Source of the DNA: Artemia franciscana
Lineage: Eukaryota; Arthropoda; Branchiopoda; Anostraca; Artemiidae
Direction: 5' to 3'
DNA length: 64,000 nt
Assembly: GCF_032884065.1 (NCBI RefSeq)
Contig: NW_027062689.1
Location: 1,860,001-1,924,000, forward strand
In this document: positions 33,781-45,557 of the stretch, piece after piece
Layout of the letters: each line of letters starts with the position of its first letter
Position numbering within the stretch: position 1 is the stretch's first letter
Program-made: the position numbers and the translations under genes
Notes under the pieces: model-generated
The model's input: only the letters and a program-made list of their open reading frames with translations
Told to the model about the DNA's origin: nothing
Database searches by the model: none

Positions 33781-34285
33781 TAAAGTAAAAAGAATTACTA
33801 TTAAATTCCTTATTGAATACTACTTATCAACATAATAACTATTACCCTGACAATGCACCCCCTCTACCCTGATGGACTAGTAAATAGTCATACTACTAAT
33901 AGTCACAATATTTTGTTGTTTCCATTCTTTGATTGGCCATAAAATGGGTATCTGTCATGTAGACTCAAAGATATACAGTTTAGTCTAAATGCCTGATTTG
34001 ATATTAGAAAAAAACTATTTTAAATGAGCTAAGAATATAAATAATAATGGAAAGAAATGTTATAATCTTATTTATAAAAAAATACCATGCATCACAAAGT
34101 AAGAATTTCTTGGTAATGTTTATATTAATGGACTCTTCAGGTAGCTAAGAAATAAACTTACCTCTATGGTCAGTATTGCATCCTGAATATAAATTTAACA
34201 TACATTATCATCAGAAATGAACTTCACCCCTACCCCTATATGTACCAATTCAGGGTATATATTTTCATATTAGGGGGGGGGATAT
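33781..34285. other. Intergenic, no feature seen
   Basis: AT-rich sequence without recognisable genes or repeats. Confidence 0.4.
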
Positions 34286-34735
34286 TATAACTTAGGTTTG
34301 TAAAATGGAGGTACTATAGATATACACAAAGGATCTCTAGTTTAATTTCAATTTTTAGGCTCTGTTGTCACAAATACAACTTTAACCATAACAAATGTGT
34401 AAAATTAGCAATGCAAAAAATCTCCTTCTGTAGAGACCAACAGTACTTTAAAGCCTATCACCCAAATTTATGATTAATTTAGCACCCATAACCCACAGCT
34501 CCAAACTTGAAAGATAAATATAGCCTAATCATACCCAAGTATCAATTCATAAGACTAAACATTAAGTTAGTTTACCTCTATTACAGTGAATTTATAATCT
34601 TTATCTTCTTTTAATTGTAATTTCAGAAAGTATTATAACTTAGGTTTATGAAATGCAGATACCATAGGCATACACAAACGATCTCTAGTTTCATTTCAAT
34701 TCTAAGGCTATGTTGGCAATTGCAATTTAACAAAG
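34286..34735 (+). repeat. Direct repeat of ~100 bp, 345 bp apart
   Basis: 34286-34385 and 34631-34735 share TTATAACTTAGGTTT, GATCTCTAGTTT(A/C)ATTTCAA and GGCT(C/A)TGTTG with small differences. This may be the remains of a tandem repeat with a unit of about 345 bp. Confidence 0.6.
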
Positions 34736-34949
34736 AGACAATATATCAATTTACAGGAACTGGATTTGGCCAGCTTTTGGCATATTTTGACATAGAGTTA
34801 TAATGTTTTAAATTTAATTTGACCCTTGAACAAGACAGAAGTAAAGGGTTTAGAAAATGTTTTGGGATCTTGGGTGATGAAATTTAGTGCTTTTATTTTT
34901 AACTATAAAATAAATGAAACTTCAAAAGCAGAAAAACAGTTCTGGTTTT

Positions 34950-35435
34950 AGGCTACATAATCTGGGGATGGGGGCGGTACAAGGACCTTTTTGGGGACTT
35001 TTCTGGTGATAGTTGGAGGGGGTTATGTGGGAGGATCTTTCCATGGAGGGGGAGCTGGATTTCTTGGCTTAATTTAAAAATGATCAGATCTCTAATAAAA
35101 ATAAACAAGTTTTTTCAACTGAAAGTAAAGAATAACATTAAAATTAAAAAGAAACAGAAATGATTATGTATATGAGAGGGATTGTCCCCTCCTCAACACC
35201 TTCCTCTTTATACTAGAGTTTCTTTTATAACTATTAAAAAAGCTTATTATTCTAATTAAGCGACCTTCATGTTTCAAGAGTCATTCTTAAATAATTGGAA
35301 CAAAAAGTCAAACTTTTGTGTAAAGAGCAAGGTATTGAGGATGGGGCAACCTCCCTCATGCAGAAAAATAATTTCTATTCGTTTTAAGTTTTAATGTTAC
35401 TCCTTACTTTCAGTTGGAAAAACTTGTTTCTTATT
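34950..35435 (+). repeat. Family B element, copy B5
   Basis: The inner GGGGGTTATGTGGGAGG / TTTCCATGGAGGGGGAGC stretch is followed by the hairpin: AACTGAAAGTAAAGAATAAC, CTCCTCAACACCTTCCTCTT, then CTTTTGTGTAAAGAGCAAGG and TTACTCCTTACTTTCAGTTG. Both B ends are missing. Confidence 0.65.
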
Positions 35436-36739
35436 TACTAAGTGAAATGAGCAAACTAATTCAATGCTTTATGGACCAGCTGTTAAGGAGAATTAAGCAG
35501 AAAAATAATGCAAACCTACAAAATTATCAAACACTCATGTATAGCCTATACTATATGTAGCCCTGTTTAGAGGGGGGGGGGGAGGGGTGACTGTGGTAAA
35601 ATTGTGACAGTGCTAATAATTATAATTTGAAAAAGGCATTGAATTAATTTTATAAATTTTGTTTATTTTCTGATTCTTTTCAGAAACACCACATGTAATT
35701 TGACTTGTTTCTGACTAATTTTATTAATCAATAACTAGTTATAATTAGTCTCATTCATGCTATGAATACCCACCTGTGAAAATATTTATAAACTAATAAG
35801 TTTGTCAGATTTAGTTTTAATGTATCCATGCATATAGATTTTGAATTGAATGGCATGGTATGTTTCTACATACCATACTGCAGGTCCTGAGGACCTTAAA
35901 GCTCTCAAATGGGTTAAGATTGAACACATAATTACTACTTCTCTTTAGATTGGAAAAATGGCCAAAAAAGATGCTTCATTGTATAGAATACTGATTAGAG
36001 AGTGCCTGTTAGATAGTGATCAAGTTAGACACCTTAGCCAATCAAGTTACCTTAGCCCTAGGCTATGTACAAAAAGTTCGCTAATATTGTTTTTTTTTTT
36101 AGTGTGATGAGCCACCTGCAGATGAGAAAAAAGTAGAAAAATAATACAAAGTAGAAAAATCAAAAGCTTTTTGCTATTATGAAAATTAGTTGAGTTAGAT
36201 GAATGGGACTTTCAAGAATGTTTTCAGTGCATACAAAATGCTGTAAGAAGGTCTTTTGAAGTAGCTATCTTCACCCCTTCCCCCATGAAAGGGCACTGAC
36301 CCTTGATGAACTTGCACAACCTTTGTGTTATAAGAAATTCAAAAGTAGATCTACAGCACATGCAAGATTCAAGAGATGTTTTTATTTCATCCTCATAACT
36401 TTGCTAAATCCTAATCTTTAAGCCTATGGTTTTCAAGAATCTTCAAAAATATGTCTTGACTAAAAAAAAAATCTTGATAAGGCTTAAAATGTCACTCAAA
36501 TCATTAGAACAGTGTTTTCAAAGCCTAGAGTCAAAAGACTCAAACTAAAATTAGCCCAAAGAAAACTTTTTTCAAAACAGACCTGTTTTGTCTGTAGTTT
36601 TCCAAGCCTTAGAAATAAAGCAGTAGTGAAGGTAGGAGTTTTAAAAACGTTTCCTTTGGCATAATTCGACCTTTTAATTTGCTCTTGAAAGCTTTATTGT
36701 CCTAATGCAGCTATTTTTTTGAGTTTGAAAAATGTAAAC
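35436..36739. other. Intergenic with two short palindromes
   Basis: A 9 bp stem hairpin (35855-35876: ATGGTATGT, TTCT, ACATACCAT) is followed by AGGTCC-TGA-GGACCT at 35882-35896. Open frames after acceptor-like sites near 35948 and 36101 are short and unassigned. No gene is called. Confidence 0.45.
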
Positions 36740-37970
36740 CATCTATAACTTTACAAAGTTTTTGCTTCGTCATTTTTCAAAAATTTCAATTTGTTATATT
36801 ATCAGTCTCTTTCAGTCTAATTGCATCTATTCCCCCCCTCTCTGCCCTAATGCCTTTAAATAACTCTTGGGCATATGTAAAAGCTTGCTGGCTCTGTTGG
36901 TTTGCATTATTTTTTGTTGATAGTTAGTTCATAACAGCAAGTAATACCAATTCAAGAAAAAAAACAACAACAAAAAAAACCCATCAAATTTATGGACCAT
37001 TGGCTATCCAAGGGTTAGAAGAGGGGGGGGGGACTGGGATACATACAAACTTGAAGTAGCTCTGATATTCTTCTAAATATAAATTCTGTGAATGAGATAA
37101 AGTGACACCTTTGCTATTGTAGTGTTTAGTTCAAAGAAGGGCCTTAACAGTTACCCTGCTCTCTTTAATAGTTAATCAAACTCATTTGCATGCTTAAGAA
37201 AAGTAGTTAGAATCTGTTTAAAAACTTCTCAGCAGAATAGTAAGATATATTTTACCAGCACTATCACATTGTCATATTTTTGTCATCAGCTATTGATAAT
37301 TAATTTAAAAAAAATTCCCACAAGACAAATTTTTCAAAGGAAAGTAAAGAGCTCCATTAAGCCAAGTATTAGCAAAAAAAGTCAAATAATCTTCCAAGCA
37401 TAAAACTACCATAAATCACTATCAATAAATAAATGAAACTCAAAACGAACAGAAATTACAATATATAGACGAGCCAAACTCAAAACGAGCAAAAATTGAC
37501 ATAACTAAGGATGATAACCCCTATGCCTTCTCAAGACTAGAACACAATCTGCGCTTTACTAAAAAAAAAAACAACAAAAAGCGAACAAATGACTGTGGAT
37601 TGTCGGTTTAATTGACATATATATTTATACATTTCTTCCTTAAGGTTCTGATAATTTGTCATTTATGAAAGTAAGAAAGGTGAAAACATCTCAAACACAT
37701 TTTGTTTTCAGTAAAGCGCAAATTGTGCTCTGGTCTTGAGACGGCATAGAGGTTATCAGCCCTATACATGTTAATTATTGCTCGTTTTGAGTTTGACTCA
37801 GCCATTTATTTCAATTTTTGTTCATTTCCAGTTTCATTTATTTATTGATAGTGATTAATGGTAGTCTTATGCTTGGAAGATTATTTGACTTTAATTTTGT
37901 TCATTCTTGGCTTAATGGAGCTCTTTAATTTTCATTGAAAAACTTGTTGAAAAAACTTGTCGTATGGAAA
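36740..37970. repeat. Fold-back repeat, family C, with flanking block
   Basis: From 37320 to 37965 the sequence is a palindrome: left arm AAAGTAAAGAGCTCCATTAA, CAAATAATCTTCCAAGCATA, AATAAATAAATGAAACTC; right arm the inverse, GAGTTTCATTTATTTATTGA near 37830 and ATGCTTGGAAGATTATTTGA near 37870. Arms are about 280 bases. The block before it (36790-36960, CTGGCTCTGTTGGTTTGCAT) recurs before the other C copy at 43.94-44.1 kb, so both belong to one element. Confidence 0.65.
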
Positions 37971-38148
37971 AAAAAATTAAATTAGTTTCTGTTTTTTTTT
38001 TTGTTTTTTTTTTTATACATACTCTTTTTCATGGAAAAAATAATATTGTGTATCTTTTCAGTTTTCTTCTGTAAAAATCCATAATATAGGGTTAAAATTA
38101 ATGTTGGAGAAAATTTTTCAACAATTTTCATTCCTGAAACAAACAGTA

Positions 38149-40487
38149 TTTTTATGGCACTTGGTATCAAACAGTTCGTGGTAACGAACTGTAGTAAGGA
38201 GTGACATGGCTCAATAGTAACCAAAACTCTAAAAAAACGGAATTTTTATAACAATAGTTACATCAACAGAATTGCATTTTAATGCTGATTTTAAATATAT
38301 AAGTTTCATTAAGTTTAGTCTTACCCATCAAAAGTTAAAAGCCTGAGAAAATTTGCGTTATTTTAGAAAATAGGAAAAAAACACCCCCTAAAAATCATAG
38401 AATCTTAACGAAACTTACACCCTCAGATCCAGCGTATAAGAGAACCCTATTGTAGAAGTTTTAAGCTCCTATCTATAAAAATGTGGAATTTTGTATTTTT
38501 TGCCAAAAGGCAGATCACGGATGCGTGTTTATTTGTTTGTCTTTTTGTTTTTTTCCCCTGGGGTGATCGTATCGACCCAGTGGTCCTAGAATCTTGCGAG
38601 AGGGCTCATTCTAACGGAAATGAAAAGTTCTAGTGCCCTTTTTCAGTGACCAAAAAATTGGAGGGTTACTTACGCTAAAGTTTTTTACTGTTTTAAAAAG
38701 CAGAGTTAAGAGAAAGAGTCAAGCTTTAACGTAAAGAGCGGGGCGTTGATGAGGAAGCAGCCCCTTTCACATTCAAAGTAATTTCTGTTCGTTTTAAATT
38801 TTAATGTCGCTCCTTACTTACCGTTAAAAAAACTTGTTTTTTTTATATTTAATTTACCAAGTGACATATAGCAATCCCGACCGGATCCGGTGACATTGGG
38901 GGAAGTTGGGGTGGGGAAACCTAAAATCTTGGAAAACGCTTAGAGTGGAGGGATTGGGATGAAACTTGGTGGGAAAAATAAGCACAAGTCCTAGATAAGT
39001 GATTGACAGCACCGGAACGGATCCGATCTCTTTGGGAGAGTTGGGGGGGATGGTTAATTCTGAAAAATTAGAAAAAATGAGGTACTTTTAGGTTACGAAG
39101 GAGTGATCGGATCTTAATGAGACTTCATATTTAAAAGGACCTCGTAACCCATATTTATTTCTTATTTAGTCTATTCATTATTTATTAATCTTTTATTTTA
39201 AATCCCGACCAAATCCAGTGTCATTGAGGGGGGGGGGGAATCTCGGAAAACGCTTAAAGCAAAGAGGTCAGGATGAAACTTGGTGGCAAGAATGAGCACA
39301 AGTTCAAGATACGTGATTGACATAACTGGACCGTATCCGCTCTCTTTGGTTAAGTTGGGGGGGGGGGGGGGAGTAATTCGGAAAAATTAGAAAAAATGAG
39401 GTATTTATAACTTACGAACGGGTGATCAGATCTAAATGAAAATTGATATTTAGAAGGATCTTATGCTTTAGAACTGTCATTTTAAATCTCGACCAGATCC
39501 GGTGACATTCAAGGGAGTAGGAGGGGGAAACCGGAATTCTTGGAAAACGTGAACATCTAGGTATCTTACGAATGGGTGATTGGATCTTAATGAAACTTGA
39601 TATATAGAAGAATCTTATGTCTCAGATGCTCTATTTTTAATTCGAATCGGATCCGGGGACATAGAGGGTTGGAGGGGGGGAACAGAAATCTTAGTAAACA
39701 CTCAGAGTGGAGAGATCGGGATGAAACTTGATGGGAAGAATAAGCACAAGTTATAGATACGTGATTGACATAATTGGAATTGATCTGTTCTCTTTGGGGG
39801 AGTTGGGAGTGTGTTAATTCGGAAAAATTAGAAAAATTGAGGTATTTTTGACTTTAGAACAGGTGACCGGATCTTAATGAAATTGGATATTTAGAAGGAA
39901 CTCATGTCTCAGAGCTCTTATTTTAAATCCCGACCATATCTGGTAATATTGGGGGAGTTGGAGGGGGAAATCAGAAATCTTGGAAAACACTGAGAGTGGA
40001 GAGATCGGGATAAAATTTGGTGGGTAGAATAAGCAAATGTCGTAGACACGTGATTGACCTAACTGGACTGGATCCGCTCTCTTTGGGGAAGTTAGGGGGC
40101 GGGGGGTTCTAGTGCTTTGGCGAGTTTGGTGCTTCTGGATGTGCTAGGACGATGAAAATTGGTAGGCATGTCAGAGACCTGCACAAATTGACTTGATAAA
40201 GCTGTTTTCTCCAATTTGACCATCTAGGAGCTGAAAGGAGAGGAAAAATTAGAAAAAATCAGGGATTTTTAACTTAGGAGTGTGTGATCGTATCTTAATG
40301 AATTTTCATATTTAGAAGGACCTTGTGTCTCAGGGCTCTTATTTTAAATCTCGACCAGCATTAAGCCTCTGATTTTCCTTTTTGATCAATCTATTGATTC
40401 TTAGAAGTTTGCTAGAGCTCATGCCAAATGATCTCTTGGCTTTTTCGACCTCGTCACAAGTGCCATATGAGCTCTTAGCTCTCGTTT
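38149..40487 (-). mobile_element. Family A element, copy A5 (minus), interrupted
   Basis: Read on the minus strand it runs from the 5' end at 40487 (GAGAGCTAAGAGCTCATATG, CACTTGTGACGAGGTCG) through about five units (G-rich runs, CGGATCCG, AAATCCCGACC on the plus strand) to its 3' hairpin near 38157-38868. The hairpin is split by the B copy B6. The G runs at 39224-39238 and 39356-39371 are the complements of the C runs in A1-A3. Confidence 0.75.
38168..38853 (+). repeat. Family B element B6, nested in the A5 hairpin
   Basis: It begins TCAAACAGTTCGTGGTAACG (terminal hairpin 38172-38191) and follows the B1 left-half order: GAGTGACATGGCTCAATAGT, AGCCTGAGAAAATTTGCG, CCTCAGATCCAGCGTATAAG, GATCACGGATGCGTGTTTAT. 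It then jumps to the inner hairpin arm (CTTACGCTAAAGTTTTTTAC ... CTCCTTACTTACCGTT) and ends in a T-rich stretch. It lies exactly between GGCACTTGGTAT and TTACCAAGTGAC, the two stems of the A5 hairpin. About 690 bases, internally deleted relative to B1. Confidence 0.75.
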
Positions 40488-40789
40488 AATTTGATTTTAT
40501 AGCTTCTGAAGTTGACCTGAAAAATAAAACTTAATATCATTCCAAAAAGATTCTATCTATACTCTTTGACAACCTGGATACACTTACACTCTTTTTATTT
40601 ATTTAAATTATTAGAGCAGAAGTAGCAATACTAGTATCTAAAAAAAAAAAAAAAATCAACTTAGTACCACCAGTTGTTCTCAATATATTGCTGAGGTGTC
40701 ATATTGGCAACCATAAACGCAATGCCTTTTGATTTATTTTTAAGCACCATTTAGTTTTAAAGCATAATAGACCAATTGCACGTTTGTGG

Positions 40790-43725
40790 GGGGGTTGACA
40801 TACCTAATATCTCTTAAGACATAGTTGCTGGACCATTCTACTATGCTGAACAAAATGGCTGTCTCAAAATTTTGACTTAATGTGTTTAGAAAATGAATGA
40901 GCTTTAGAGAAGTGCCAATCTCTTGTTACTGTACATAAGGCACCAGATACTTGCACTGTAATTGGTGTGCAGGGGGGAGGACTTCCCCTTTCAAATATCT
41001 AGTAAAAACATTTTAAACATGGAAAACAAAGTGAAAACATTTTAAATGTATTTGTTTACAGTAACGGAAAAATTGTGTACTGTTTTTGAGAATGCATGGG
41101 GGTTTCCAGCCCTACTTGTGTCAATTTTTACTCATTTCGAGTTTGACTCCGTTATTTATTGTATTATTTAAATTTAAAAAATATGTTTAGAATGTTTAAC
41201 TTTTTTATCTTTAATAAATTAAAAATTATCGAAACTTTAAGGAATATATGTCAGTATATGTATATTAAAGTGACAATCCACAATATTTTTTTTTCCGGAT
41301 GCAAGTTCTGTTTTGGTCTTGAGAAGGTTTGGGGATGGTTAAAGACATAATATCCATATCTTTCAACTACACTGAACAAAATGGATGTATCACAATTTAG
41401 ATTAGACGTTTTTTGGAAATTGATGGGCGAGGGAGGGGGGAGCTTGTTGCCCTCCAATCACCTTTGACTAATAAAAAGAGCACTAGCCCTTTCAATTTCT
41501 AATCTAACGAGCCTTTTTCCAAGTCTCTACGACAGCAAATGGCCATCTCAAATTCCTATCAGATGCATATCCGGAAAATACGAGTTTTGGAGGGAGGTGT
41601 TATCCAACCACCGATCACTCTGAATCTTAAAAAGGGGACTAGAAATTCTGATTACCAATCCAACATCCCCCTCCCAAGTTTCTACGCTCTCTCTATATAT
41701 ACCTAATTTTGCCCCCTGGGCATAACTTACAACACTTGCCCCGAGGCTGGGGGTTGTCATCCTCAAAGTCATAATTTCCAGTCCTTCTGATTATGTTGAA
41801 CATAATGGCTATCTCAAAATTTTGTTTGGATGTGTTTGGGGAAACGGTGGGCGTGGGTGAAGGGTTAGTTGCCGTTCAATCACTTTCAACTATAAAAAAG
41901 GGCACTGACCTTTTCAATTTCTAATTTAATGGGTCGTTTTAGAAGTTTCTACGGCAACAAATGGCCATCTCAAAAATTCTATCAGATGCATTTTGGGAAA
42001 ATACGAAGTGTGGGGGGGGGGAGGTATCCACTCTCCGATCACTCTGAATTTTAAGAAGGGCACTAAAACTTCTGATTACGAATCCAATGAGCTCCCTCCG
42101 AAGTTTATACGATTACTCTTTCTATTTATACCTTATATGCCCCCAGGACGTAGCGTACATATCTTGCCCTGAGGGTTGTGGGGCTGTCATCCTCGAAGAC
42201 ATGATTTCCGGACCTTTCAATTACGTTGAAAAAAATGGCTGTCTCAAAATGTTTACTGGATGTGTTTGGGGAAAGAGTGGGCGTGGGAGGTGGGCTGGTT
42301 GCCCTCCAGTCGCTTTCAACTATTAAAAAGAGAATGGGCTCTTTCAATTTCCAATCGAATGAGCTGTTTTTGAAGTTTTTTTCGACAACAAATGACCATC
42401 TCAAAATTTCTATCAGATGCATTTCAGGAAAATACGAGGTGTGGGAGGGGAGTATCCACCCTTGGATCACTCTGAATCTTAAAAAAGGCGCTAGAACTTC
42501 TGATTACCAGTCTAATCCTCTCCAAAGTTTATACGATCACCCTTTCTATGTAAACCTTATATGCCCCCAGGGCATAACTTACATCCCATGCCCTAAGGAC
42601 TGTGAGGATTAGTCATCCTCAAAGACGTAATTTCGGGACCTTTCAATTGCGTTGAAAAAAATGCCTGTCTCAAAATTCTTATTGGATGTGTTTGGGGAAA
42701 GAGTGGGCGTGGGAGGGGGGTTGGTTTCCCTCCAATCACTTTCAACTATTTAAAAAGGGAACTGGCTCTTTCAATTTCCAATTGAATGAGCTGTTTTTTG
42801 AAGTTTTTTCGACAACAAATGACCATCTCAAAATTTCTATCAGATGCATTTTGGGAAAATGCGAGGTGTGGGTGGGGGGAAGGTATCCACTCCCTGATCT
42901 CTTTGAATCTTCAAATGGGTGTTAGAACTTTTACTTACCAATCCAATGAGACCCCTCCAAGGTTTATATGATCACTCTTTCTATATATACCTTATATGCC
43001 TCCAGGGCATAACTTACAACTATTGCCCTGAGGGCTCTGGGGTTTTGTCATCCTCAAAGACATAATTTCCGGACCATTACGTTAAATAGAAATGTTGATT
43101 GGATGTGTTTGGGGAAATGGTGGGCATGGGAGGGGGGTTAGTTACCCTCCAATCACTTTCGACTATTTGAAAGGGCACTGGTCTTTTCAATTTCGACTGG
43201 TCTTTTCAATTTCCAATCAAATGAACTCTTTTCGAAGTTTCTAAGACAACAAAATGGTCATGTCAAAATTTATATCAGATTCATTTCGGGAAAATATGAG
43301 GTTTGGGGGTGGTGGGGGGGTACCCACCTTCTGATTACTCTAAATCTTATAAAACGCACTAGAACCTCTGATTTCCAATCCAATGAACCCCCTCCGAAGT
43401 TTATGCAATCAATTTTTCTATATAAACCTTATATGCCCCCATGGCATAACTTACAACCCTTGTCCTGGGGGTTGTCGGGAAGGGGGAAGTGTCATCCTCA
43501 AAGACAAAAATTCTGGACCTTTCAAATACGTTGAACAAAATGGCTATATCAAAATTTTGATTGGATGTGGTTGGGGAAATGGTGGGTGTGGGAGGGGTGT
43601 TAATTGCCCTCCAATCTCTTTCGACTATTAAAAAGGCACTAGCCCTTTCAATTTCCAATCGATTGAGCCCTTTTCGAAGTTTCTATGACGACTCCTTCAA
43701 CACGAAGTACTCAGGTCTATACAAA
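40790..43725 (+). repeat. Tandem array of ~430 bp units (family E)
   Basis: Anchors (G)TTGAA(C/A)A(A/T)AATG(G/C)CT fall near 41790, 42222, 42650 and 43530, with a damaged one near 43075 and diverged ones near 40850 and 41370. Within a unit the order is GGATGTGTTTGGGGAAA, TTGCCCTCCAATCACTTT, CAATTTCCAAT, GACAACAAATGGCCATCTCA, CTATCAGATGCATTT, ACTCTGAATCTTAAAAA, GTTTATACGATCACTC, CCTTATATGCCCCCAGGGCA and GTCATCCTCAAAGACATAAT. Open frames inside are shared between copies only because the DNA is repeated. It ends in an A-rich stretch at 43720. Confidence 0.85.
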
Positions 43726-43859
43726 AAAAAGAAAGACATTGTGCCCACATCACTCTTTACTTAGGCAGCGCTTTTGCGTTGCCTTTGATTACTGTGTGGA
43801 AATCATTTCAGTTTTGGTGATCGAATCTAAACTAATCTGAATCTAATCTAATACATCTG

Positions 43860-44530
43860 ATTAGCTAAGTCTGACTTAAACGCATTTGAAAATAAAAGTC
43901 TTACTTTAGTATATTTAGAACATTTCCATTTGTTAGACTTTTTGGGTATATTCTAGTTTAACTGCATACCTCCCCCTCCCACACCAGGCCATGCCCTAAT
44001 GACTGGTCGTAGCCATGCACTAAACACTTAGTTTGCTGACTTTGTTGGTTTGCAATTTTTTTTACAACTTTTTTTCATCAACAGCTTCTTTATAATACTA
44101 GTTTGAAAAACAAAACTTAGTGTTCTGCTTACAGCTTCATCTAAGAATTAGTTAAAAAATTTTCAGACAAATATATTTTTCAAAGAAAAGTAGAAAGTCA
44201 TATTAAACTTAAGACCAGCAGAAATAAATTCCTATAATAATACAAACTCCAAACGATCAGATATTGCAATTAAAGAATAAATCAAACTCAAAACAAACAG
44301 AAATTAAACAAACAACTATAGCAAATATACAAACAACGGGTAAAATAAATAAATACACAACAGTTATAAATGAATAAATACATCTTTAAACGATTAAAAC
44401 TCAAATTGAATATCCAAATAAAACTTAAAACGAACAAAAATCACTACAAACTCGAGTTTGGCTACTGCCCCCTTATTCACTGTAAAACTGTTAAGCCTAT
44501 TGCGTCATTGGCACTTTACAGAAAAGAGAT
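43860..44530 (+). repeat. Family C copy (left half)
   Basis: The block 43940-44100 (GACTTTGTTGGTTTGCAATT) and the arm 44160-44480 (CAAATATATTTTTCAAAGAA, AAACTCAAAACAAACAGAAA, GAACAAAAATCACTACAAAC) follow the family C order at 36.8-37.6 kb. No closing right arm follows. A LINE fragment comes next. Confidence 0.5.
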
Positions 44531-44559
44531 TCCTATTTACTGAATACGGTAAAATTAAA

Positions 44560-45245
44560 TCTTGAACTGATGAGCTTTCAGAAATTAATATCATTATGTA
44601 TAAAAAATTCAGTTTTTTTTCTTAGTTCTTTCCAATAACTGTTTAAGGCACATATAATTTTCAATAGGTCATTCCATAGGCAAAATCTTTGGATAACATC
44701 TAGCAAATCCTCATCTGTTTTTCTGAGCGCCCACGCTTCAGAACCATGCTTCACCACTGTCATCACTGAAGCTTCCAGTATTCTAATCTTGGTTCGCAGA
44801 CATATCTTCCTATTCTTCCAAACTTTTTTCAATTGTGAAAAAATCCTGGGCCCTGGCTATTTTACTTTTAACGTCTTCATTGCACCTGTCGTTTTTACTA
44901 ATAATACTTCCTACGTAAATGAACCTGTCGATTAGATTGATCTTCTCGTTACCCATCGTCACTTCTTCACCTGCACTTATTCCTAGTCTTAGTTACTTAG
45001 TCTTCTTAACATTAATTTTCAAACACTTTCTTGCACCCTGAACTCGCAAAACCTCTAAAAATTAATTGATTTTGCAAATATTGTCATCTAGGACGCTTGA
45101 ATCATCAGCATAATCTAAGTATAGGAGAGCTTTTCTTCTCCAATTGTTTCTGTGCTCTCCCATTGCCTTTACTGTGCTCTGTAGGACAAAGTCGATCAAA
45201 GTGATTCATATAAATAGGGATAGGACGCAACCCTGTTTAACTATT
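44560..45245 (-). pseudogene. RTE-type LINE fragment with YADD box, dead
   Basis: Read on the minus strand: LDYADDSSVLDDNICKIN (catalytic YADD at 45112-45101), FLEVLRVQGARKCLKINVKK, GISAGEEVTMGNEKI, DRFIYVGSIISKND, then KVWKNRKICLRTKIRILEAS and GSEAWALRKTDEDLLDV (44832-44578). This is RT motif C through the thumb and C-terminal tail. In-frame stops (for example after VKKTK) and frame changes show it is dead. It covers the part missing from the LINE at 27.5-29.9 kb, but is a separate insertion. Confidence 0.8.
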
Positions 45246-45464
45246 AGGCTGAATGAATAAATATACTGGATATTTTCCCCAGCTAATTGTTGCTACATTA
45301 AAAGGAAAATCAATTACTTGTCCTCTTTTGGTATTTTTTTTTGCTGCTATTTTTGTTGACTTAGACAATTTGGTTTCTAAATGGGTCATATGTGATAAAT
45401 AAAAGATGTTGTCGAATCTATTTATAGAGTTGACTGTTTTTGTTAATTCAAAGTGTTGTTTCAG
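45246..45464 (+). other. Sequence just upstream of the SKI3 start
   Basis: The ATG at 45465 follows TTGTTTCAG directly, with T-rich sequence before it. This suggests that the coding part begins right at a 3' splice site and that a non-coding first exon lies upstream. No promoter element was identified. Confidence 0.4.
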
Positions 45465-45557
45465 ATGAGCTCGAGTACTCAGGAAAAGAAGAAAGTAAAA
45501 CTGGCAAAGGAAGCTTTGAAAAACAATAACTTTGAAAGTGCGCTTGCTGAATCTAAG
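45465..45557 (+). CDS. SKIC3: SKI3/TTC37 homologue, first coding exon
   Basis: SKI3 (TTC37, SKIC3) is the large TPR scaffold of the cytoplasmic Ski complex, which with the helicase SKI2 and the WD40 protein SKI8 hands mRNA to the exosome for 3'-5' decay. This exon gives residues 1-31 (MSSSTQEKKKVKLAKEALKN...), closely like the human start (MSSKEVKTALKSARDAIRN...). It ends in phase 0 at donor AAG|GTGCGT. The start was chosen because it is the first Met after a good acceptor and matches the family N-terminus. The human protein is about 1560 residues, so the window holds only the N-terminal sixth. Intron 1 is 3.65 kb. Confidence 0.85.

Noticed and set aside
42087-43764. Several frames of 60-128 codons on both strands in the 40.8-43.7 kb array
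   Set aside because: They repeat with the DNA unit and change frame between units; no domain is recognisable.
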